A stretch of DNA of 64,000 nt from Blastococcus sp. TF02-09 (GCF_003319105.1 NZ_QOHH01000010.1:1-64000), one strand, 5' to 3'; shown: positions 1-9,281, counted from the first letter of the stretch. A program made the numbers and translations. The notes: generated from the letters alone by a model not told the origin.

Positions 1-127
1 AGATCGCCCGCTCCCTGAACGGGCGACCCCGCAAGACCCTCAACTGGCTCAAGCCCGTCGAAGTCATCGGCCCTCTACTGTCAGGCGATCAACCAGCGGG
101 TGTTGCATCCGCTCCTTGAATCCACCT
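1..127 (+). mobile_element. right end of an IS30-family insertion sequence (truncated by window edge)
   Basis: The first 119 bases encode the tail of an IS30-type transposase. They are followed at about 99-127 by a segment (GGTGTTGCATCC then GCTCCTTGAATCC) resembling the terminal inverted repeat of actinobacterial IS30 elements. The other end lies outside the window, so intactness and target duplication cannot be judged. Transposase reading frame and terminal repeat overlap, as is usual for this family. The exact outer boundary is an estimate. Confidence 0.6.
3..119 (+). CDS. IS30 family transposase, C-terminal fragment
   Basis: The frame open from the window edge reads IARSLNGRPRKTLNWLKP and ends with TGA at 117-119. 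The phrase LNGRPRKTLNW matches the conserved end of the DDE domain of IS30 transposases (typically LN.RPRKTLGW.TP.E). Only about 38 residues are visible, so catalytic residues cannot be checked. The tail after the motif is slightly longer than the family norm and runs into the terminal repeat. Whether this copy is active is unknown. Confidence 0.65.
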   Translation: MARSLNGRPRKTLNWLKPVEVIGPLLSGDQPAGVASAP

Positions 128-182
128 CACCTGATCCCAGCCGCACCGTGCGGAGAACTGCTGGCGGAGGGAGACTCGCGCC

Positions 183-320
183 GTGACCGAGCCGCATAAG
201 GACGACGAGACCAACAACCTGCACCCGGGCCAGCACGACGAGGGCGGCCACGGCGGCATGGCCACCCGCGAGCACGACGCCCGCAAGGACGACGCAGCCG
301 AGGACGACGCCCAGGACTGA
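183..320 (+). CDS. small acidic hydrophilic protein (45 aa)
   Basis: A GTG start at 183 is preceded by a good ribosome binding site, GGAGGGAG at 166-173, about 9 bases upstream. The 45-residue product is rich in Asp, Glu, His and Gly (EHDARKDDAAEDDAQD at the end) and has no hydrophobic stretch, so it is probably cytoplasmic and disordered. It lies between the IS30 end and the convergent DUF1992 gene, whose stop is only 13 bases away. I do not recognise a family. It is real mainly on the strength of the ribosome site and biased composition. An alternative is chance open frame in GC-rich DNA. Confidence 0.5.
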   Translation: MTEPHKDDETNNLHPGQHDEGGHGGMATREHDARKDDAAEDDAQD

Positions 321-333
321 CCGGCACCCGGCC

Positions 334-807
334 TCAGCGCCGGCGCCACCACCTGCGCCGTGCCTGCGGCTGCGGGGACGGGGCCACCGGCGCGGGCTCC
401 GGAGGCGGCCGGTCGCGCATCCACCCTTCGACCAGCGCCTCGACGTCGGCCAGGCCGGGCACCGCCGCCCACCTGCTCTCGGCCGGCTGCCGCCAGAAGG
501 CCTCCACCCGCGCGTTGTAGTCCTCGGCCAGCGCCCGGACCTCCGCCTCGGTGGTCAGCCGCGCCGCCCGCTCCGGCAGGTCGTCGCGCTCGCGGCGCAG
601 CCGCAGGCCCGGCGGCAGCATCGCCCCGGTGTCCACGCCCTCGCGCCGGGCCTTGGCCAGCGCCCAGTCGTAGGCGGTCTGCTCGCGGTCGAGGTCCTTC
701 AGCGGTCCGCCGGGCAGCCGGGCGAAGTCGCCGCGCTCCTGCGCCTGGGTGATCTGCCGGTCCACCCACGTCTCGAACGAGACGCCAGGCGGTTTGCGCT
801 GGGTCAC
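334..807 (-). CDS. DUF1992 domain-containing protein (DnaJC28-like)
   Basis: The 157-residue product opens with TQRKPPGVSFETWVDRQI and continues with QERGDFARLPGGPLKDL, the hallmark of the DUF1992 / DnaJ homologue subfamily C member 28 conserved domain (about residues 5-75). In this family the phrase G.F..LPG.GKPL is diagnostic. The C terminus is a proline-rich linker ending in a basic patch (ARRRWWRRR). No J domain is present. The GTG at 807 was chosen because GGGAGG lies directly upstream and no better in-frame start exists; spacing is short. It is divergently transcribed from the NUDIX gene with under 40 bases between starts. Molecular function is unknown. Confidence 0.8.
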   Translation of the reverse strand: MTQRKPPGVSFETWVDRQITQAQERGDFARLPGGPLKDLDREQTAYDWALAKARREGVDTGAMLPPGLRLRRERDDLPERAARLTTEAEVRALAEDYNARVEAFWRQPAESRWAAVPGLADVEALVEGWMRDRPPPEPAPVAPSPQPQARRRWWRRR

Positions 808-843
808 CCTCCCATCGTGACACCGATCTGCCAGGGTCGGCGG

Positions 844-1371
844 GTGCGGACGACGAGCAGCCGAGAGGTCTACCGGAACGACTGGATCCGTGTCCGGGAG
901 GACGCCTTCGAGCTCGACGACGGGACGACCGGCATCTACGGCGTCGTCGAGAAGGCCGACTTCGCGCTGGTGCTGCCGGAGCAGGACGGCGGGTTCTGGC
1001 TGGTCGAGCAGTACCGCCACCCCGTGGGCCACCGGTCGTGGGAGTTCCCGCAGGGCACGTGGCCGGCCGGGGCCGGCGGCTCGCGCGAAGAGCTGGCGCG
1101 GGCCGAGCTGGCCGAGGAGACCGGGCTGCGGGCCGGCCGGCTGGAGCACCTGGGGCGGCTGGACCTCGCCTCCGGGCTGCTGACCCAGCGGTTCGACGTC
1201 TGGTCGGCCACCGACCTCACCCCCGGACCGACCGCGCGGGAGGCCACCGAGGCCGACATGCAGCAGGCCTTCGTCCCGGAGACCGAGCTGCGCCGCAGGA
1301 TGCGCGACGGTGGGGTCACCGACAGCCCGTCGCTGGCTGCCTACGGCCTGCTCCTGCTCCACCGCGGGTGA
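844..1371 (+). CDS. NUDIX hydrolase (ADP-ribose pyrophosphatase-like)
   Basis: The protein would hydrolyse a nucleoside diphosphate linked to another moiety, most likely ADP-ribose or an NDP-sugar. The sequence shows the N-terminal dimerisation strand region (SREVYRNDWIRVRED), the EFPQGTWPAG approach and a NUDIX helix ending in AELAEETGL. The first part of the consensus box (G x5 E) is degenerate and Arg of REL is Ala, so substrate and activity are less certain. The C-terminal part includes SGLLTQRFDVW. I favour GTG 844 because it begins just before the conserved region and leaves 36 bases to the divergent DUF1992 start. GTG 817 is an alternative giving 9 more residues. Confidence 0.8.
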   Translation: MRTTSSREVYRNDWIRVREDAFELDDGTTGIYGVVEKADFALVLPEQDGGFWLVEQYRHPVGHRSWEFPQGTWPAGAGGSREELARAELAEETGLRAGRLEHLGRLDLASGLLTQRFDVWSATDLTPGPTAREATEADMQQAFVPETELRRRMRDGGVTDSPSLAAYGLLLLHRG

Positions 1372-1459
1372 TCACGGGGCGTGCGGGACGCGCCCCCGAT
1401 CGGGTGTGACGTCGACGGCCGGCCGTGCATCCGCGCCGGTCAGCCGCCAGGCTGTCCGG

Positions 1460-2473
1460 GTGCCGCTGACCGTTCCCGGCCTGCCGGGCCTGCCGCCCGG
1501 GCTCACCGGGCCCGTCGGCGTCCAGCTGGCGAAGCCGGTCCGCGAGATCCCCCGCCCCGACGCGCTGCCCGGCGGCTGCCGCTACGAGCCGAAGTGGGAC
1601 GGCTACCGCCTCGTCGTCGTCCGGGACGCCGGCTCCACCCGGCTGTGGAGCAAGCAGGGCCGCGACCTCACCGACCGGTTCCCCGACGTCGCCGCGGCCG
1701 CACTGGCCCAGGTGCCCGCCGGCACGGTGCTCGACGGCGAGGTGGTGATCTGGCACGACAACCGGCTGGACTTCGGGCTGCTCCAGCAGCGCATGGTCGC
1801 CGCACGCGGCCGGATCGGTGCGCAGGTCGCCGCGCACCCGGCGTCCTACGTGGCCTTCGACGTGCTCGCCCTCGGGGGCACCGACCTGCGCGAGAAGACG
1901 CTCGGCCGCCGCCGGGCCGAGCTGGAGACGCTGGCGGCCCGCTGGGCGCCGCCGCTGCAGCTCTCCCCCAGCACCGCCGACCCCGAGTTGGCGCGGCAGT
2001 GGTTCGAGGACTTCCGGGTCGCGGGCGTCGAGGGGCTGGTCGCCAAGGGGGCCGACGGCCGGTACGCGCCCGGCCGGCGCGAGTGGCTCAAGGTCAAGAG
2101 CTGGGAGAGCACCGAGGTGCTGGCCGGCGGGGTGATCGGCGCGCTCGACCGGCCCAGCCAGGTGGTGGCCGGGCGCTACCGCGACGGCGAGCTGGTCGTC
2201 GTCGGCCGCACCAGCCCGCTCACCCCCCGGCAGAGCGAGGAGGTCGCCGCCGTCCTCGAGCCCGCGGACGACGACCATCCCTGGCCCGACCGCATCGGCA
2301 CCGGCCGGTTCGGCGGTGGCCGCCTGTCGGTTCCCCTGACCCGCGTGCGGCCGGACGTGGTGGTCGAGGTGAGCGCCGACGCCGCCCTGCAGGCCGGCGT
2401 CTTCCGGCACCCGCTGCGCTTCCTGCGCGTGCGCCCCGATCTGCGGCCCGAGGACCTCCCACTGCTGCCCTGA
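1460..2473 (+). CDS. ATP-dependent DNA ligase (LigC-like)
   Basis: The 337-residue protein has the nucleotidyltransferase motifs of ATP-dependent DNA ligases: motif I EPKWDGYR with the adenylated Lys, motif III-like YVAFDVLAL, motif IV EGLVAKG and motif V EWLKVKSW. An OB-fold domain occupies roughly residues 220-330 (TEVLAGGVIGALDRPSQ onward). There is no polymerase or nuclease module, so it resembles stand-alone actinobacterial LigC enzymes linked to repair and backup end joining. GTG 1460 starts just before PLTVPGLPGLPPGL. Upstream extension would overlap the NUDIX gene. No Ku or LigD-type partner gene is seen nearby. Confidence 0.88.
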   Translation: MPLTVPGLPGLPPGLTGPVGVQLAKPVREIPRPDALPGGCRYEPKWDGYRLVVVRDAGSTRLWSKQGRDLTDRFPDVAAAALAQVPAGTVLDGEVVIWHDNRLDFGLLQQRMVAARGRIGAQVAAHPASYVAFDVLALGGTDLREKTLGRRRAELETLAARWAPPLQLSPSTADPELARQWFEDFRVAGVEGLVAKGADGRYAPGRREWLKVKSWESTEVLAGGVIGALDRPSQVVAGRYRDGELVVVGRTSPLTPRQSEEVAAVLEPADDDHPWPDRIGTGRFGGGRLSVPLTRVRPDVVVEVSADAALQAGVFRHPLRFLRVRPDLRPEDLPLLP

Positions 2474-2498
2474 CCTGCACAGATGCCGCCCAGCCATG

Positions 2499-2534
2499 TC
2501 ACCCACACGGGTGAGCGGCCGTAAGGTCGGCCGC
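2499..2534 (+). terminator. two consecutive hairpins after the ligase gene
   Basis: TCACCC-acac-GGGTGA (2499-2514) is followed immediately by GCGGCC-gtaaggtc-GGCCGC (2515-2534). Both have perfect 6-bp arms and lie 25-60 bases after the ligase stop and 21 bases before the GGDEF gene start. No T-run follows, so they may terminate, attenuate, or serve as an operator for the cyclase gene. Confidence 0.4.
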
Positions 2535-2554
2535 CCGGGTGTCGATGGGGAGGT

Positions 2555-4402
2555 GTGACCGCTCCCGCCGCTCCCACCGCCCGTGCCGCCTGGCTGCACG
2601 CGGCGCTGGTCGTCGCGCTGGTCCCCGCTGTCGTCTCCGTCCCGCTGGGGCCCTGGCGGCCCGCCGCCGAGCTCGTGCTCTTCGCCCTCGGCACCGCCGC
2701 CGTCCGCACCGCCGTCGTCCGGCACCGGACGTCCGCCGCTGCCGCCTGGACCGCGATCGGTGCCGCGCTCGGCTGCTTCGCCCTGAGCTGCCTCGCCGAG
2801 ATCCTCGAGCTCTCCGGGGTCCGCCCGGCCACCTTCGCCGCCGCGGAGGCCGGCCTGGACGTCGCCGCGTACGCCGCGATGGCCCTCGGCGCGCTCGGCA
2901 TCGTCCGCGGCACCCGGCGGCGCCGGGCGCGCGGCTCGTGGCTGGATACCGCGACCCTGGTCCTGGCCGCCGCGCTGGCGGTGGTCGCCGTCGCCGGCCA
3001 GCGCCGGGCGGCCGGCGGGGACCTCTGGGAGCTGACCATCGGCACGCCGGTGCTCACCGTCGTGCTGCTGATGGTCTGCGTCCCGCTGGCGATGTCCCGC
3101 CGCCACCGGTCGGTGCCCACGACCGCGCTGCTCGTCGGCGCCGCCCTCACCGTCGTGGCCTACGGCGGGCGGATCCTGGCCGATGCGCCACTGCGGGAGC
3201 TCCCGCTGCTCGACCCGCTCCCGCTGCTGGCCGTGGCCGCGCTGACCGTGGCCGCGCGGCACCCCTCGGTCGCCGGCATGGGAGCCGAGTTCGCGCCGGA
3301 GGCGGGGCGCGCCGACGGGTCGAGGGTGCTGGGCGTCGGCACCACCCTGCTCATCAGCCCGGCCCTGCTGGTCCTGTGGACCGTCGGGCACGGCGGCATC
3401 GGCTACGTCCTCGGGCTGGGCACCGCCGTCCTCACCGGCCTGGCGCTGTGGCGGCTCGCGGCCCTCGACGCCGACCGCGAGGCCACCCGCACCGCACTGG
3501 CGGCCAGCGAGGCACGGCTCCAGCTGTTGCTGGAGAACGCCGCCGACGTCATCGCCATCGTGGAGGCGCGGACCGGCACGATCACCTACATCAGCCCGGC
3601 GGTGCAGTCGCTGCTGGGCCGCCCGCCGTCGTACTACCTGGGCGCGGACGCCATCGACCTGGCCGACCCCCGCGACCAGCCGCGCCTGCGCGCCGCCGTG
3701 GCCGCGGCCGGTGACGCCGCCGACGTGCAGGCCGGTGCGGTGGACACCGACGTCCGGGTCGCGCACGTCTCCGGGGACACCCGCTGGGTGGAGATGCGGA
3801 TCAGCGGGCGGGTCAACGCCGCCGGCATCAAGGGCTGGGTGGTCAACTTCCGCGAGGTGACCGACCGCAAGCGCCTCGAGGACGAGCTGCGCCACCAGGC
3901 ACGGACCGACCCCCTGACCGGCCTGCTCAACCGCGCCGCCTTCTCCGAGCGCCTGGCGGCGGCGGTCGCCTCCATCGACCCCGTCGCGCCGCCCGCGGTG
4001 CTCTTCGTGGACGTCGACGACTTCAAGGGCATCAACGACACGCACGGCCACGCCGCCGGCGACGACCTCCTGGTCGCGGTGGCCGGCCGGCTCAGCGGCG
4101 ACGTCCGCGCCGGGGACGTCGTGGCGCGGCTGGGCGGCGACGAGTTCGCCGTCCTGCTCGCCGAGGCCGACGACCAGCACCTGCGCGACGTCGCGGGCCG
4201 GCTGCTCACCTCGCTGCGCGCTCCCGTGGTCCTCGGCAGCACCGCGCTGTCGGTGACCGCGAGCGTCGGCGGTGCGCTGGGCGCCCCCGGCGACACCGCC
4301 GAGACGCTGCTGCACCGCGCCGACACCGCGATGTACGAGGCCAAGCGGGCCGGCAAGGACTCCTCCTCGCTGCTCGGCAGCGGAGCGACCAGCACCGCCT
4401 GA
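2555..4402 (+). CDS. membrane PAS-GGDEF diguanylate cyclase
   Basis: The 615-residue protein should make cyclic di-GMP from two GTP at the membrane. Residues about 10-305 carry some seven to eight hydrophobic segments, a MASE-like integral membrane sensor without a recognisable ligand motif. A PAS domain spans about 318-440 (ENAADVIAIVEARTGTITYI). The GGDEF domain runs from about 448 to 610, with an intact active site GGDEF at 527-531 and an inhibitory I-site RAGD at 518-521 exactly five residues upstream, so feedback control is expected. GTG 2555 has GGGGAGG just upstream. An EAL phosphodiesterase and a PilZ receptor are encoded 22-27 kb away in the same window. Confidence 0.9.
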   Translation: MTAPAAPTARAAWLHAALVVALVPAVVSVPLGPWRPAAELVLFALGTAAVRTAVVRHRTSAAAAWTAIGAALGCFALSCLAEILELSGVRPATFAAAEAGLDVAAYAAMALGALGIVRGTRRRRARGSWLDTATLVLAAALAVVAVAGQRRAAGGDLWELTIGTPVLTVVLLMVCVPLAMSRRHRSVPTTALLVGAALTVVAYGGRILADAPLRELPLLDPLPLLAVAALTVAARHPSVAGMGAEFAPEAGRADGSRVLGVGTTLLISPALLVLWTVGHGGIGYVLGLGTAVLTGLALWRLAALDADREATRTALAASEARLQLLLENAADVIAIVEARTGTITYISPAVQSLLGRPPSYYLGADAIDLADPRDQPRLRAAVAAAGDAADVQAGAVDTDVRVAHVSGDTRWVEMRISGRVNAAGIKGWVVNFREVTDRKRLEDELRHQARTDPLTGLLNRAAFSERLAAAVASIDPVAPPAVLFVDVDDFKGINDTHGHAAGDDLLVAVAGRLSGDVRAGDVVARLGGDEFAVLLAEADDQHLRDVAGRLLTSLRAPVVLGSTALSVTASVGGALGAPGDTAETLLHRADTAMYEAKRAGKDSSSLLGSGATSTA

Positions 4403-4412
4403 CGGCGGCCGC

Positions 4413-5252
4413 TCAGCCCGCCGCGGGCAGCGGCAGCGCGGCCAGGTGCTCGGCCAGCGTGCGCGGTGGCCGCCCCAGCAGGGCGGTGAGCACGCGGGGG
4501 CTGCCGACGAAGCCGTGGGCGCGCGCGTGGTCCAGCAGGGCCCGCCGGCACCGCGCGGCGTAGGCCCGGGGCTGCTCCCCGGCCGGGATCACGTCGTCGG
4601 CGACCACCTCGCGTCCCAGCCGCTCGCCCACCAGCTCGGCGATCCGCGGCGCGGTCAGCGGCTCGGGGCCCACCGCCTCGAACGTCCCGCCGTCCAGGCC
4701 GTCCTCGGTGAGCAGCACGGCCGCGGCCTCCGCGACGTCGTCGACGTCGACCAGCGACTGCGCCGTCCGCAGGCCCCACAGCGACCGCAGCACGCCGGTG
4801 CGCGCGACCTCCGTTAGCTCGGCGTCGAGGTCCTGCATGGACGCACCCGGCTGCAGCACCCGCCAGGGCACGCCGGCGCTCTCCAGCGACTCCTCCGCGC
4901 GGTCCTTCGCCGCGTGGTGCGGCAGGACGCGGGTCTGCGGGCGCAGCACCGAGTGGTAGACCACCCGTTCCACACCTGCCCGGCGCGCCTCGGCGAACAG
5001 CGCGGCGGAGCCCTCGGCCTCCTCCGGGTGGAACTGCGGCCAGAGCAGGTGGAACGCGCTGGCACCGTCGAGGAGCCCGGCCCACGGCAGCGGCTGGGTC
5101 AGCTCGCCCACCACGACCTCGGCACCCAGGTCGGTGAGCTCGGGGCGCGGCGTGCGGCGCGAGACCACCGCGCGGACCTCCTCGCCGCGAGCGCTCAGCG
5201 CCCGGACGACGGCGGCCCCGGTGCGACCGCCGGCCGCCGTCACCACGATCAC
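4413..5252 (-). CDS. NmrA-like NAD(P)-binding protein (atypical SDR)
   Basis: The 279-residue product begins IVVTAAGGRTGAAVVRAL, an NAD(P)-binding Rossmann motif of NmrA/quinone-reductase-like proteins (NAD(P)H-binding family). It lacks the Tyr-x3-Lys catalytic pair of classical SDRs: residues after the fold read VYHSVLRPQ rather than YxxxK. Such proteins act as redox sensors or as NADPH:quinone oxidoreductases. The substrate here cannot be named. It is convergent with the GGDEF gene (10 bases between stops) and lies downstream of, and in the same direction as, the MEDS regulator. GTG 5252 is the first start that includes the whole dinucleotide fold. Confidence 0.82.
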   Translation of the reverse strand: MIVVTAAGGRTGAAVVRALSARGEEVRAVVSRRTPRPELTDLGAEVVVGELTQPLPWAGLLDGASAFHLLWPQFHPEEAEGSAALFAEARRAGVERVVYHSVLRPQTRVLPHHAAKDRAEESLESAGVPWRVLQPGASMQDLDAELTEVARTGVLRSLWGLRTAQSLVDVDDVAEAAAVLLTEDGLDGGTFEAVGPEPLTAPRIAELVGERLGREVVADDVIPAGEQPRAYAARCRRALLDHARAHGFVGSPRVLTALLGRPPRTLAEHLAALPLPAAG

Positions 5253-5310
5253 CGGGCCAGCTCAGCAGGGCGGCCCCGGCGCGGCAAGCGGCCGTGCCGA
5301 CGGCGCACGA

Positions 5311-6354
5311 TCAGGGGAGGCGGGTGGCGAGCCGGACCACGAGCCCACCGGGGCCGGGCAGGAGGTCGACGTGGTCGAACAGCTTGCGCGCCAGCCACAG
5401 GCCCATCCCCCCGCGGCCGAGGTCCGGGCCGTGCGCGGGCTGGAAGCCGGCCAGCGGATCGGCGAACGCCGTGCCGTGGTCGCCGATCTCGCAGACCAGC
5501 TGCTCGGGGCCGACCCACAGGCGGGCCGAGACCGGGGGCACGCCGTGCCGGAACGCGTTCGCCACGACCTCGCTGACGGCCAGGTGCAGGTCGTCGACCA
5601 GATCGCGGTCGGCGACGTGCGCGGACAGCGCGGCGGCCAGCCGGTGCCGCAGGTCGGCCAGCACGGTGGCGGCGGGCACGTCGAGGACGGGTGCGCAGTC
5701 CTCCACGGGCTCGCGGGGCACCGGGAGCCGGCGCAGGAAGGCCGCCGGGTCGAACTCGGGGCTGGGCTCGCGGGCGCCGTCGACGACGAGCTCGGAGTGC
5801 GTCGCCCGCGCGCTGCGGAGGACCTCGTCCGGCAGCGTCCGGGAGTCGTAGAGGCACAGGGCGGCCAGCGGCTGCCCCGCGAGCAGGGCGTTGCTCGCCG
5901 CCTCGTACCGCGTCCCCTCCCGCCAGGTCCGCGGCCGGTCGCCGAACTGGACCTGCCCGACCAGCCGCACCCAGCCCGAGCCGGTCGAGCCGGCACGGGC
6001 GAGCAGCCGCCGGGTCTCGGTGATCGCGTCGGGAGCGCGGGTGTCCAGCAGGCAGATGCGGGGATGGTTCTCCACGGCCCCGGCACGCAGCCCCAGTCCG
6101 GCACCGATGAGCGCCGCGGTGTCGGGCGGGCACGCGAGCACGGCGGTGTCACCGGCCGCCAGACCCGCCTCGAGGTGGGGCAGGGAGGCGGCGAGGATCG
6201 CCTCGTCGGAGTCCACCAACGCCGCGGCGTGCGGCCGGGCGGACAGGGCGCGGGCCTGCGGACGCGGCACGGGCAGCACGGAGTGCTGCACCCGTTCACC
6301 CGCCGCTGGTTCCACCGATGCCTCGTACTCGTCCTCGGCCGTCGTCCCGGCCAC
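5311..6354 (-). CDS. MEDS domain / HATPase anti-sigma-type regulator
   Basis: The 347-residue protein combines an N-terminal MEDS sensory domain (about residues 20-190, with HAAALVDSDEAI.. and AGDTAVLACPP) and a C-terminal GHKL ATPase of the anti-sigma/SpoIIAB class (about 220-345). The N box is LAVSEVVANAFRHG and the G box GRGGMGLWLARKL. No phospho-acceptor His region is present, so it is a serine-kinase-like anti-sigma regulator rather than a histidine kinase. MEDS-ATPase proteins are common in actinobacteria and are thought to feed sensory input into sigma-factor partner switching. GTG 6354 follows GGACGGAG very closely. No STAS antagonist gene is adjacent. Confidence 0.82.
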   Translation of the reverse strand: MAGTTAEDEYEASVEPAAGERVQHSVLPVPRPQARALSARPHAAALVDSDEAILAASLPHLEAGLAAGDTAVLACPPDTAALIGAGLGLRAGAVENHPRICLLDTRAPDAITETRRLLARAGSTGSGWVRLVGQVQFGDRPRTWREGTRYEAASNALLAGQPLAALCLYDSRTLPDEVLRSARATHSELVVDGAREPSPEFDPAAFLRRLPVPREPVEDCAPVLDVPAATVLADLRHRLAAALSAHVADRDLVDDLHLAVSEVVANAFRHGVPPVSARLWVGPEQLVCEIGDHGTAFADPLAGFQPAHGPDLGRGGMGLWLARKLFDHVDLLPGPGGLVVRLATRLP

Positions 6355-6442
6355 TCCGTCCAGTGTCGGGCATGCCGACCCCCCGGGGCGCCCCGGGCAC
6401 CGGTCGGAGTCTAACCGGCCCGGCGCGCGGATCCGGGACCTT

Positions 6443-8023
6443 TCAGTAGCGGAAGCGGGACACCGACCCGTGCAGCGAGGTCGCCATCCGCGCGACCTCG
6501 TCGATGGCCGCCTGCGCGTCGGCCATCGCGCGGGTGGTCGACGACGTGGCGGTGGAGACCGCGTCGATGTTCGCCGCGATCTCACCGGCCGAGACGGCCG
6601 CCTCGGCGACGTTGCGGTTCATCTCCGTCGTCGTGGCGGTCTGCTCCTCGACGGCGGCGGCGATCGTGCCCTGCGAGTCGTTGATCAGCGCGATGATCGA
6701 GGCGATCTCCCCGATGACGTGGACGGCGCCCTGCGTGTCGGCCTGGATGGCCTCGACCCGGGCGGTGATGTCCTGGGTCGCCTTCGCGGTCTCCTGCGCC
6801 AGTTCCTTGACCTCGTTGGCGACGACGGCGAAGCCCTTGCCCGCCTCACCGGCGCGGGCCGCCTCGATCGTGGCGTTGAGCGCGAGCAGGTTCGTCTGCT
6901 CCGCGATGCCGGTGATCACCTTCACGACGCCGGCGATCTCGAGGGAGGACTCGCCCAGCGTGGCGACGATCGCGGTGGTCCGGTCGGCCGCGGTCACCGC
7001 CTGCCCGGCCACCCGGGACACCTCGCTGGCGTTCTGGGCGATCTCCCGGATCGAGGCGCCCATCTGCTCGGAGCCGGCGGCGACCGTCTGCACGTTCGTC
7101 GACACCTGGCCGGCCGCCGCGGCCACGGTCCGGCTCTGCTCCGACGACTCGTCCGCGAGACGGGCCATGTCCTGCGCGCTGGCCGAGAGCTGCTCGGTGG
7201 CCGACGCCAGCGTCGTGGAGCTGTCGCCGATGGCGCCGACCACCGCGCGCATGGTGGCCATGGAGGACTCGAGCGCGGCGGCGACCTGGCCGACCTCGTC
7301 CCTGCTGTCGATCCCGGTCTCGCCGCGCAGGTCGCCGTCGGCCAGACCGGTCACGACCTCGACCACCCGGCGCAGCGGCCGGACCACCGAGCGGGTGATG
7401 ACCCAGCCGAGCAGGCCCAGCACCAGCGCGCCGGCGCCGGCGACCACCAGCGAGAGCACCACCGCGGTGCGCCGCTGGTCCTCGGAGGAGGCGGCGGCCT
7501 CCTCCGCGACCGCCGCCACCGCGTCGCCCAGCCGGGGCAGCTCGTCCTCCAGGACGGCGAAGTCCGCGGCGAACTGCGGATAGGCCGCGTCGGCCGCCAC
7601 CGGGTCGCTGGAGGCCAGCGTGACGATCCGCGCCGCCGAGGCGAGGTAGGCCTCCACCTCGGGCGTGACGTCGGCGACGACGGTGTCGACCTCGGTGCCC
7701 AGCCCGTCGCCGACGACCTCCTCGAGGACCGACCGGAACTGCTGGTCGTGCTCCGCGAGGTCGGCGACGGCGCCGTCGTGGAGGGGGCCCGCCCCCCGGC
7801 TGACCAGCGCCTGGAGGACGTCGCCGCGCACCGCGTCGTGCATCATGTCGGCGAGCAGCACGTCCTCGGTGCCCTCGGCGCTGGCGAGCAGCTCCCCGGC
7901 GGTCTCGCCGGTGCCCGCCAGGGCGTGCAGCGACACCGCCGCGAAGATCCCGAGCGCCCCCGCACCGGCGGTGACCAGGGTCGCGAGCTTCACGCCCAGC
8001 GGGCGGTCGGACCAGAGGGACAT
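6443..8023 (-). CDS. methyl-accepting chemotaxis protein
   Basis: The 526-residue chemoreceptor has TM1 at about residues 10-30 ([20 protein letters not shown]), an extracytoplasmic four-helix-type sensor at 35-180, TM2 at about 185-210, HAMP at 210-265 and a long signalling coiled coil. The tip is conserved ([16 protein letters not shown], then [14 protein letters not shown]). It would modulate a CheA kinase in response to an unknown signal. No che or flagellar genes lie in this window, so the partner is elsewhere. ATG 8023 is chosen because GGAGGAG sits just upstream; a longer frame to 8110 exists but would place that ribosome site inside the gene. Confidence 0.93.
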   Translation of the reverse strand: MSLWSDRPLGVKLATLVTAGAGALGIFAAVSLHALAGTGETAGELLASAEGTEDVLLADMMHDAVRGDVLQALVSRGAGPLHDGAVADLAEHDQQFRSVLEEVVGDGLGTEVDTVVADVTPEVEAYLASAARIVTLASSDPVAADAAYPQFAADFAVLEDELPRLGDAVAAVAEEAAASSEDQRRTAVVLSLVVAGAGALVLGLLGWVITRSVVRPLRRVVEVVTGLADGDLRGETGIDSRDEVGQVAAALESSMATMRAVVGAIGDSSTTLASATEQLSASAQDMARLADESSEQSRTVAAAAGQVSTNVQTVAAGSEQMGASIREIAQNASEVSRVAGQAVTAADRTTAIVATLGESSLEIAGVVKVITGIAEQTNLLALNATIEAARAGEAGKGFAVVANEVKELAQETAKATQDITARVEAIQADTQGAVHVIGEIASIIALINDSQGTIAAAVEEQTATTTEMNRNVAEAAVSAGEIAANIDAVSTATSSTTRAMADAQAAIDEVARMATSLHGSVSRFRY

Positions 8024-8097
8024 GGGCTCCTCCATCGCCGTGCGGGCGGGGGCATCCCACCGATCGCTTGCTTCGGCGGGGCCCGGGGCGACTTCAG

Positions 8098-8156
8098 CGG
8101 AAAACGTCACTCGTGACGATCGTCCCCGTTCCGGTTCCGGGCAGTCTCCGGAACCG
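8098..8156 (-). terminator. tandem hairpins downstream of the methyltransferase gene
   Basis: Reading the minus strand after the methyltransferase stop, a perfect 9-bp stem with a 7-nt loop (arms 8148-8156 and 8132-8140, CCGGAACCG/CGGTTCCGG) is followed by a second stem CGTCAC-GA-GTGACG (8105-8118) and then TTTT. The second hairpin plus T-run looks like an intrinsic terminator, insulating the chemoreceptor gene from the upstream operon. Confidence 0.55.
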
Positions 8157-8159
8157 CCG

Positions 8160-9281
8160 TCAGCGCCGGGTGGAGACGGTGACCGTGAACTTGGGCGACT
8201 GGTCGGCCACGCGCGTCGGCCCGACGACGCGGGTCAGCGCCGGCTTGTAGCGCAGTGCGCTGTTGTAGACCGTCCACAGCTCGCCGCCGGGCCGCAGCAC
8301 CCGGGCGGCGGCGGCGAACAGCCGGTCGGCGGCGGTGGTCACGACGGCGGCGCCGACGTGGAAGGGCGGGTTGCACACCACCAGGTCCACGCTCCCGTCG
8401 GCCAGCGAGTCGGCGGCGTCGTCCCGGGCCACCCGGAGCCGGCCCTCGATCCCGTTGGCGCCCGCCGTCGCGACCGTGGACGCCACCGCCGCGGCGGACT
8501 GGTCGACGGCGAGCACGTCGAGCGCCGGCCGCGCCGTGGCCAGCGCCGCCGCCAGCACGCCGGTGCCGCAGCCCAGGTCGAGCGCGGTGGCCGCCTCCGG
8601 CGCCATGTCGCCCAGCCGGCGCAGCAGCGCACGGGTGCCGATGTCGATCTTCGTCCCGGCGAACGCGGCGCCGTGGGCGCAGACGGTGAGCCCCAGGTCC
8701 GCGTGCTGCTGGCAGCGGGGGAACGACGACGCCCCGGGGCGGGGGCCGCGCGCGACCAGCACCCGCGACTTCTGCCGCGCCAGCGTCGCGGAGACGTCGG
8801 TGAAGGAGTCGCGCAGGACGTCGTTCATCGCGTGGGTCATGTGCTTGACCCGGCCGCCGACGAGCACGGTGACGTCGGGCGCCGCGGCGGCCGCCACGTG
8901 CTCGGCGATCTCGCGCAGCGCGTCCAGCGCCCGGGGAGCCTTCACGAGGACGACCCGCGCGCCCGCGGGCGCCTCGGCCAGCGGCAGCGACCGGTAGGTG
9001 CCGCTCAGGCCGGTGCGCTCGGCGTTGCGGGCCAGCGCCCGCTCCCCCACGAGCAGGTCGTGGGCCACCCGGACGTCACGCGCACCGTGCAGGGCGACCG
9101 CGCCGAGGGTCAGCGCGCCGTGCGAGTCGTCGACGACGGCGACCTCGCCGGGGCCGCAGAGCGCGAGGGCGGCGGCCGCCTCGTCCAGCAGCAGCCGGTC
9201 GGTGGCGTCGACCGCCACCAGGTCCGGCGCCTCGACGTCGGGAGCACGGCGCAGCCGCTCGAAGAGGTCCGGGGCGGTCAC
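8160..9281 (-). CDS. class I SAM methyltransferase, RlmG/RsmC-like
   Basis: The 373-residue protein has two methyltransferase-like halves, as in the 16S/23S rRNA guanine-N2 methyltransferases RsmC and RlmG. The N-terminal half (about 1-190) is degenerate, while the C-terminal half holds the SAM-binding motif [13 protein letters not shown] and the catalytic NPPFH motif for exocyclic amine methylation. The length is close to E. coli RlmG. Which rRNA position is modified cannot be told from sequence. Its GTG start overlaps the stop of the dehalogenase gene by 4 bases (GTGA), implying translational coupling. The alternative is methylation of another small substrate. Confidence 0.85.
   Translation of the reverse strand: MTAPDLFERLRRAPDVEAPDLVAVDATDRLLLDEAAAALALCGPGEVAVVDDSHGALTLGAVALHGARDVRVAHDLLVGERALARNAERTGLSGTYRSLPLAEAPAGARVVLVKAPRALDALREIAEHVAAAAAPDVTVLVGGRVKHMTHAMNDVLRDSFTDVSATLARQKSRVLVARGPRPGASSFPRCQQHADLGLTVCAHGAAFAGTKIDIGTRALLRRLGDMAPEAATALDLGCGTGVLAAALATARPALDVLAVDQSAAAVASTVATAGANGIEGRLRVARDDAADSLADGSVDLVVCNPPFHVGAAVVTTAADRLFAAAARVLRPGGELWTVYNSALRYKPALTRVVGPTRVADQSPKFTVTVSTRR

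Noticed and set aside
1316-4315. A 999-codon open frame on the minus strand
   Set aside because: It lies opposite the NUDIX, ligase and GGDEF genes, has no domain, and is very rich in Gly/Ala/Gln/Arg as expected for the antisense of GC-rich genes.
8024-8097. c-di-GMP riboswitch upstream of the chemoreceptor gene
   Set aside because: The region lacks the GEMM aptamer conserved blocks; only terminator-like hairpins are visible.
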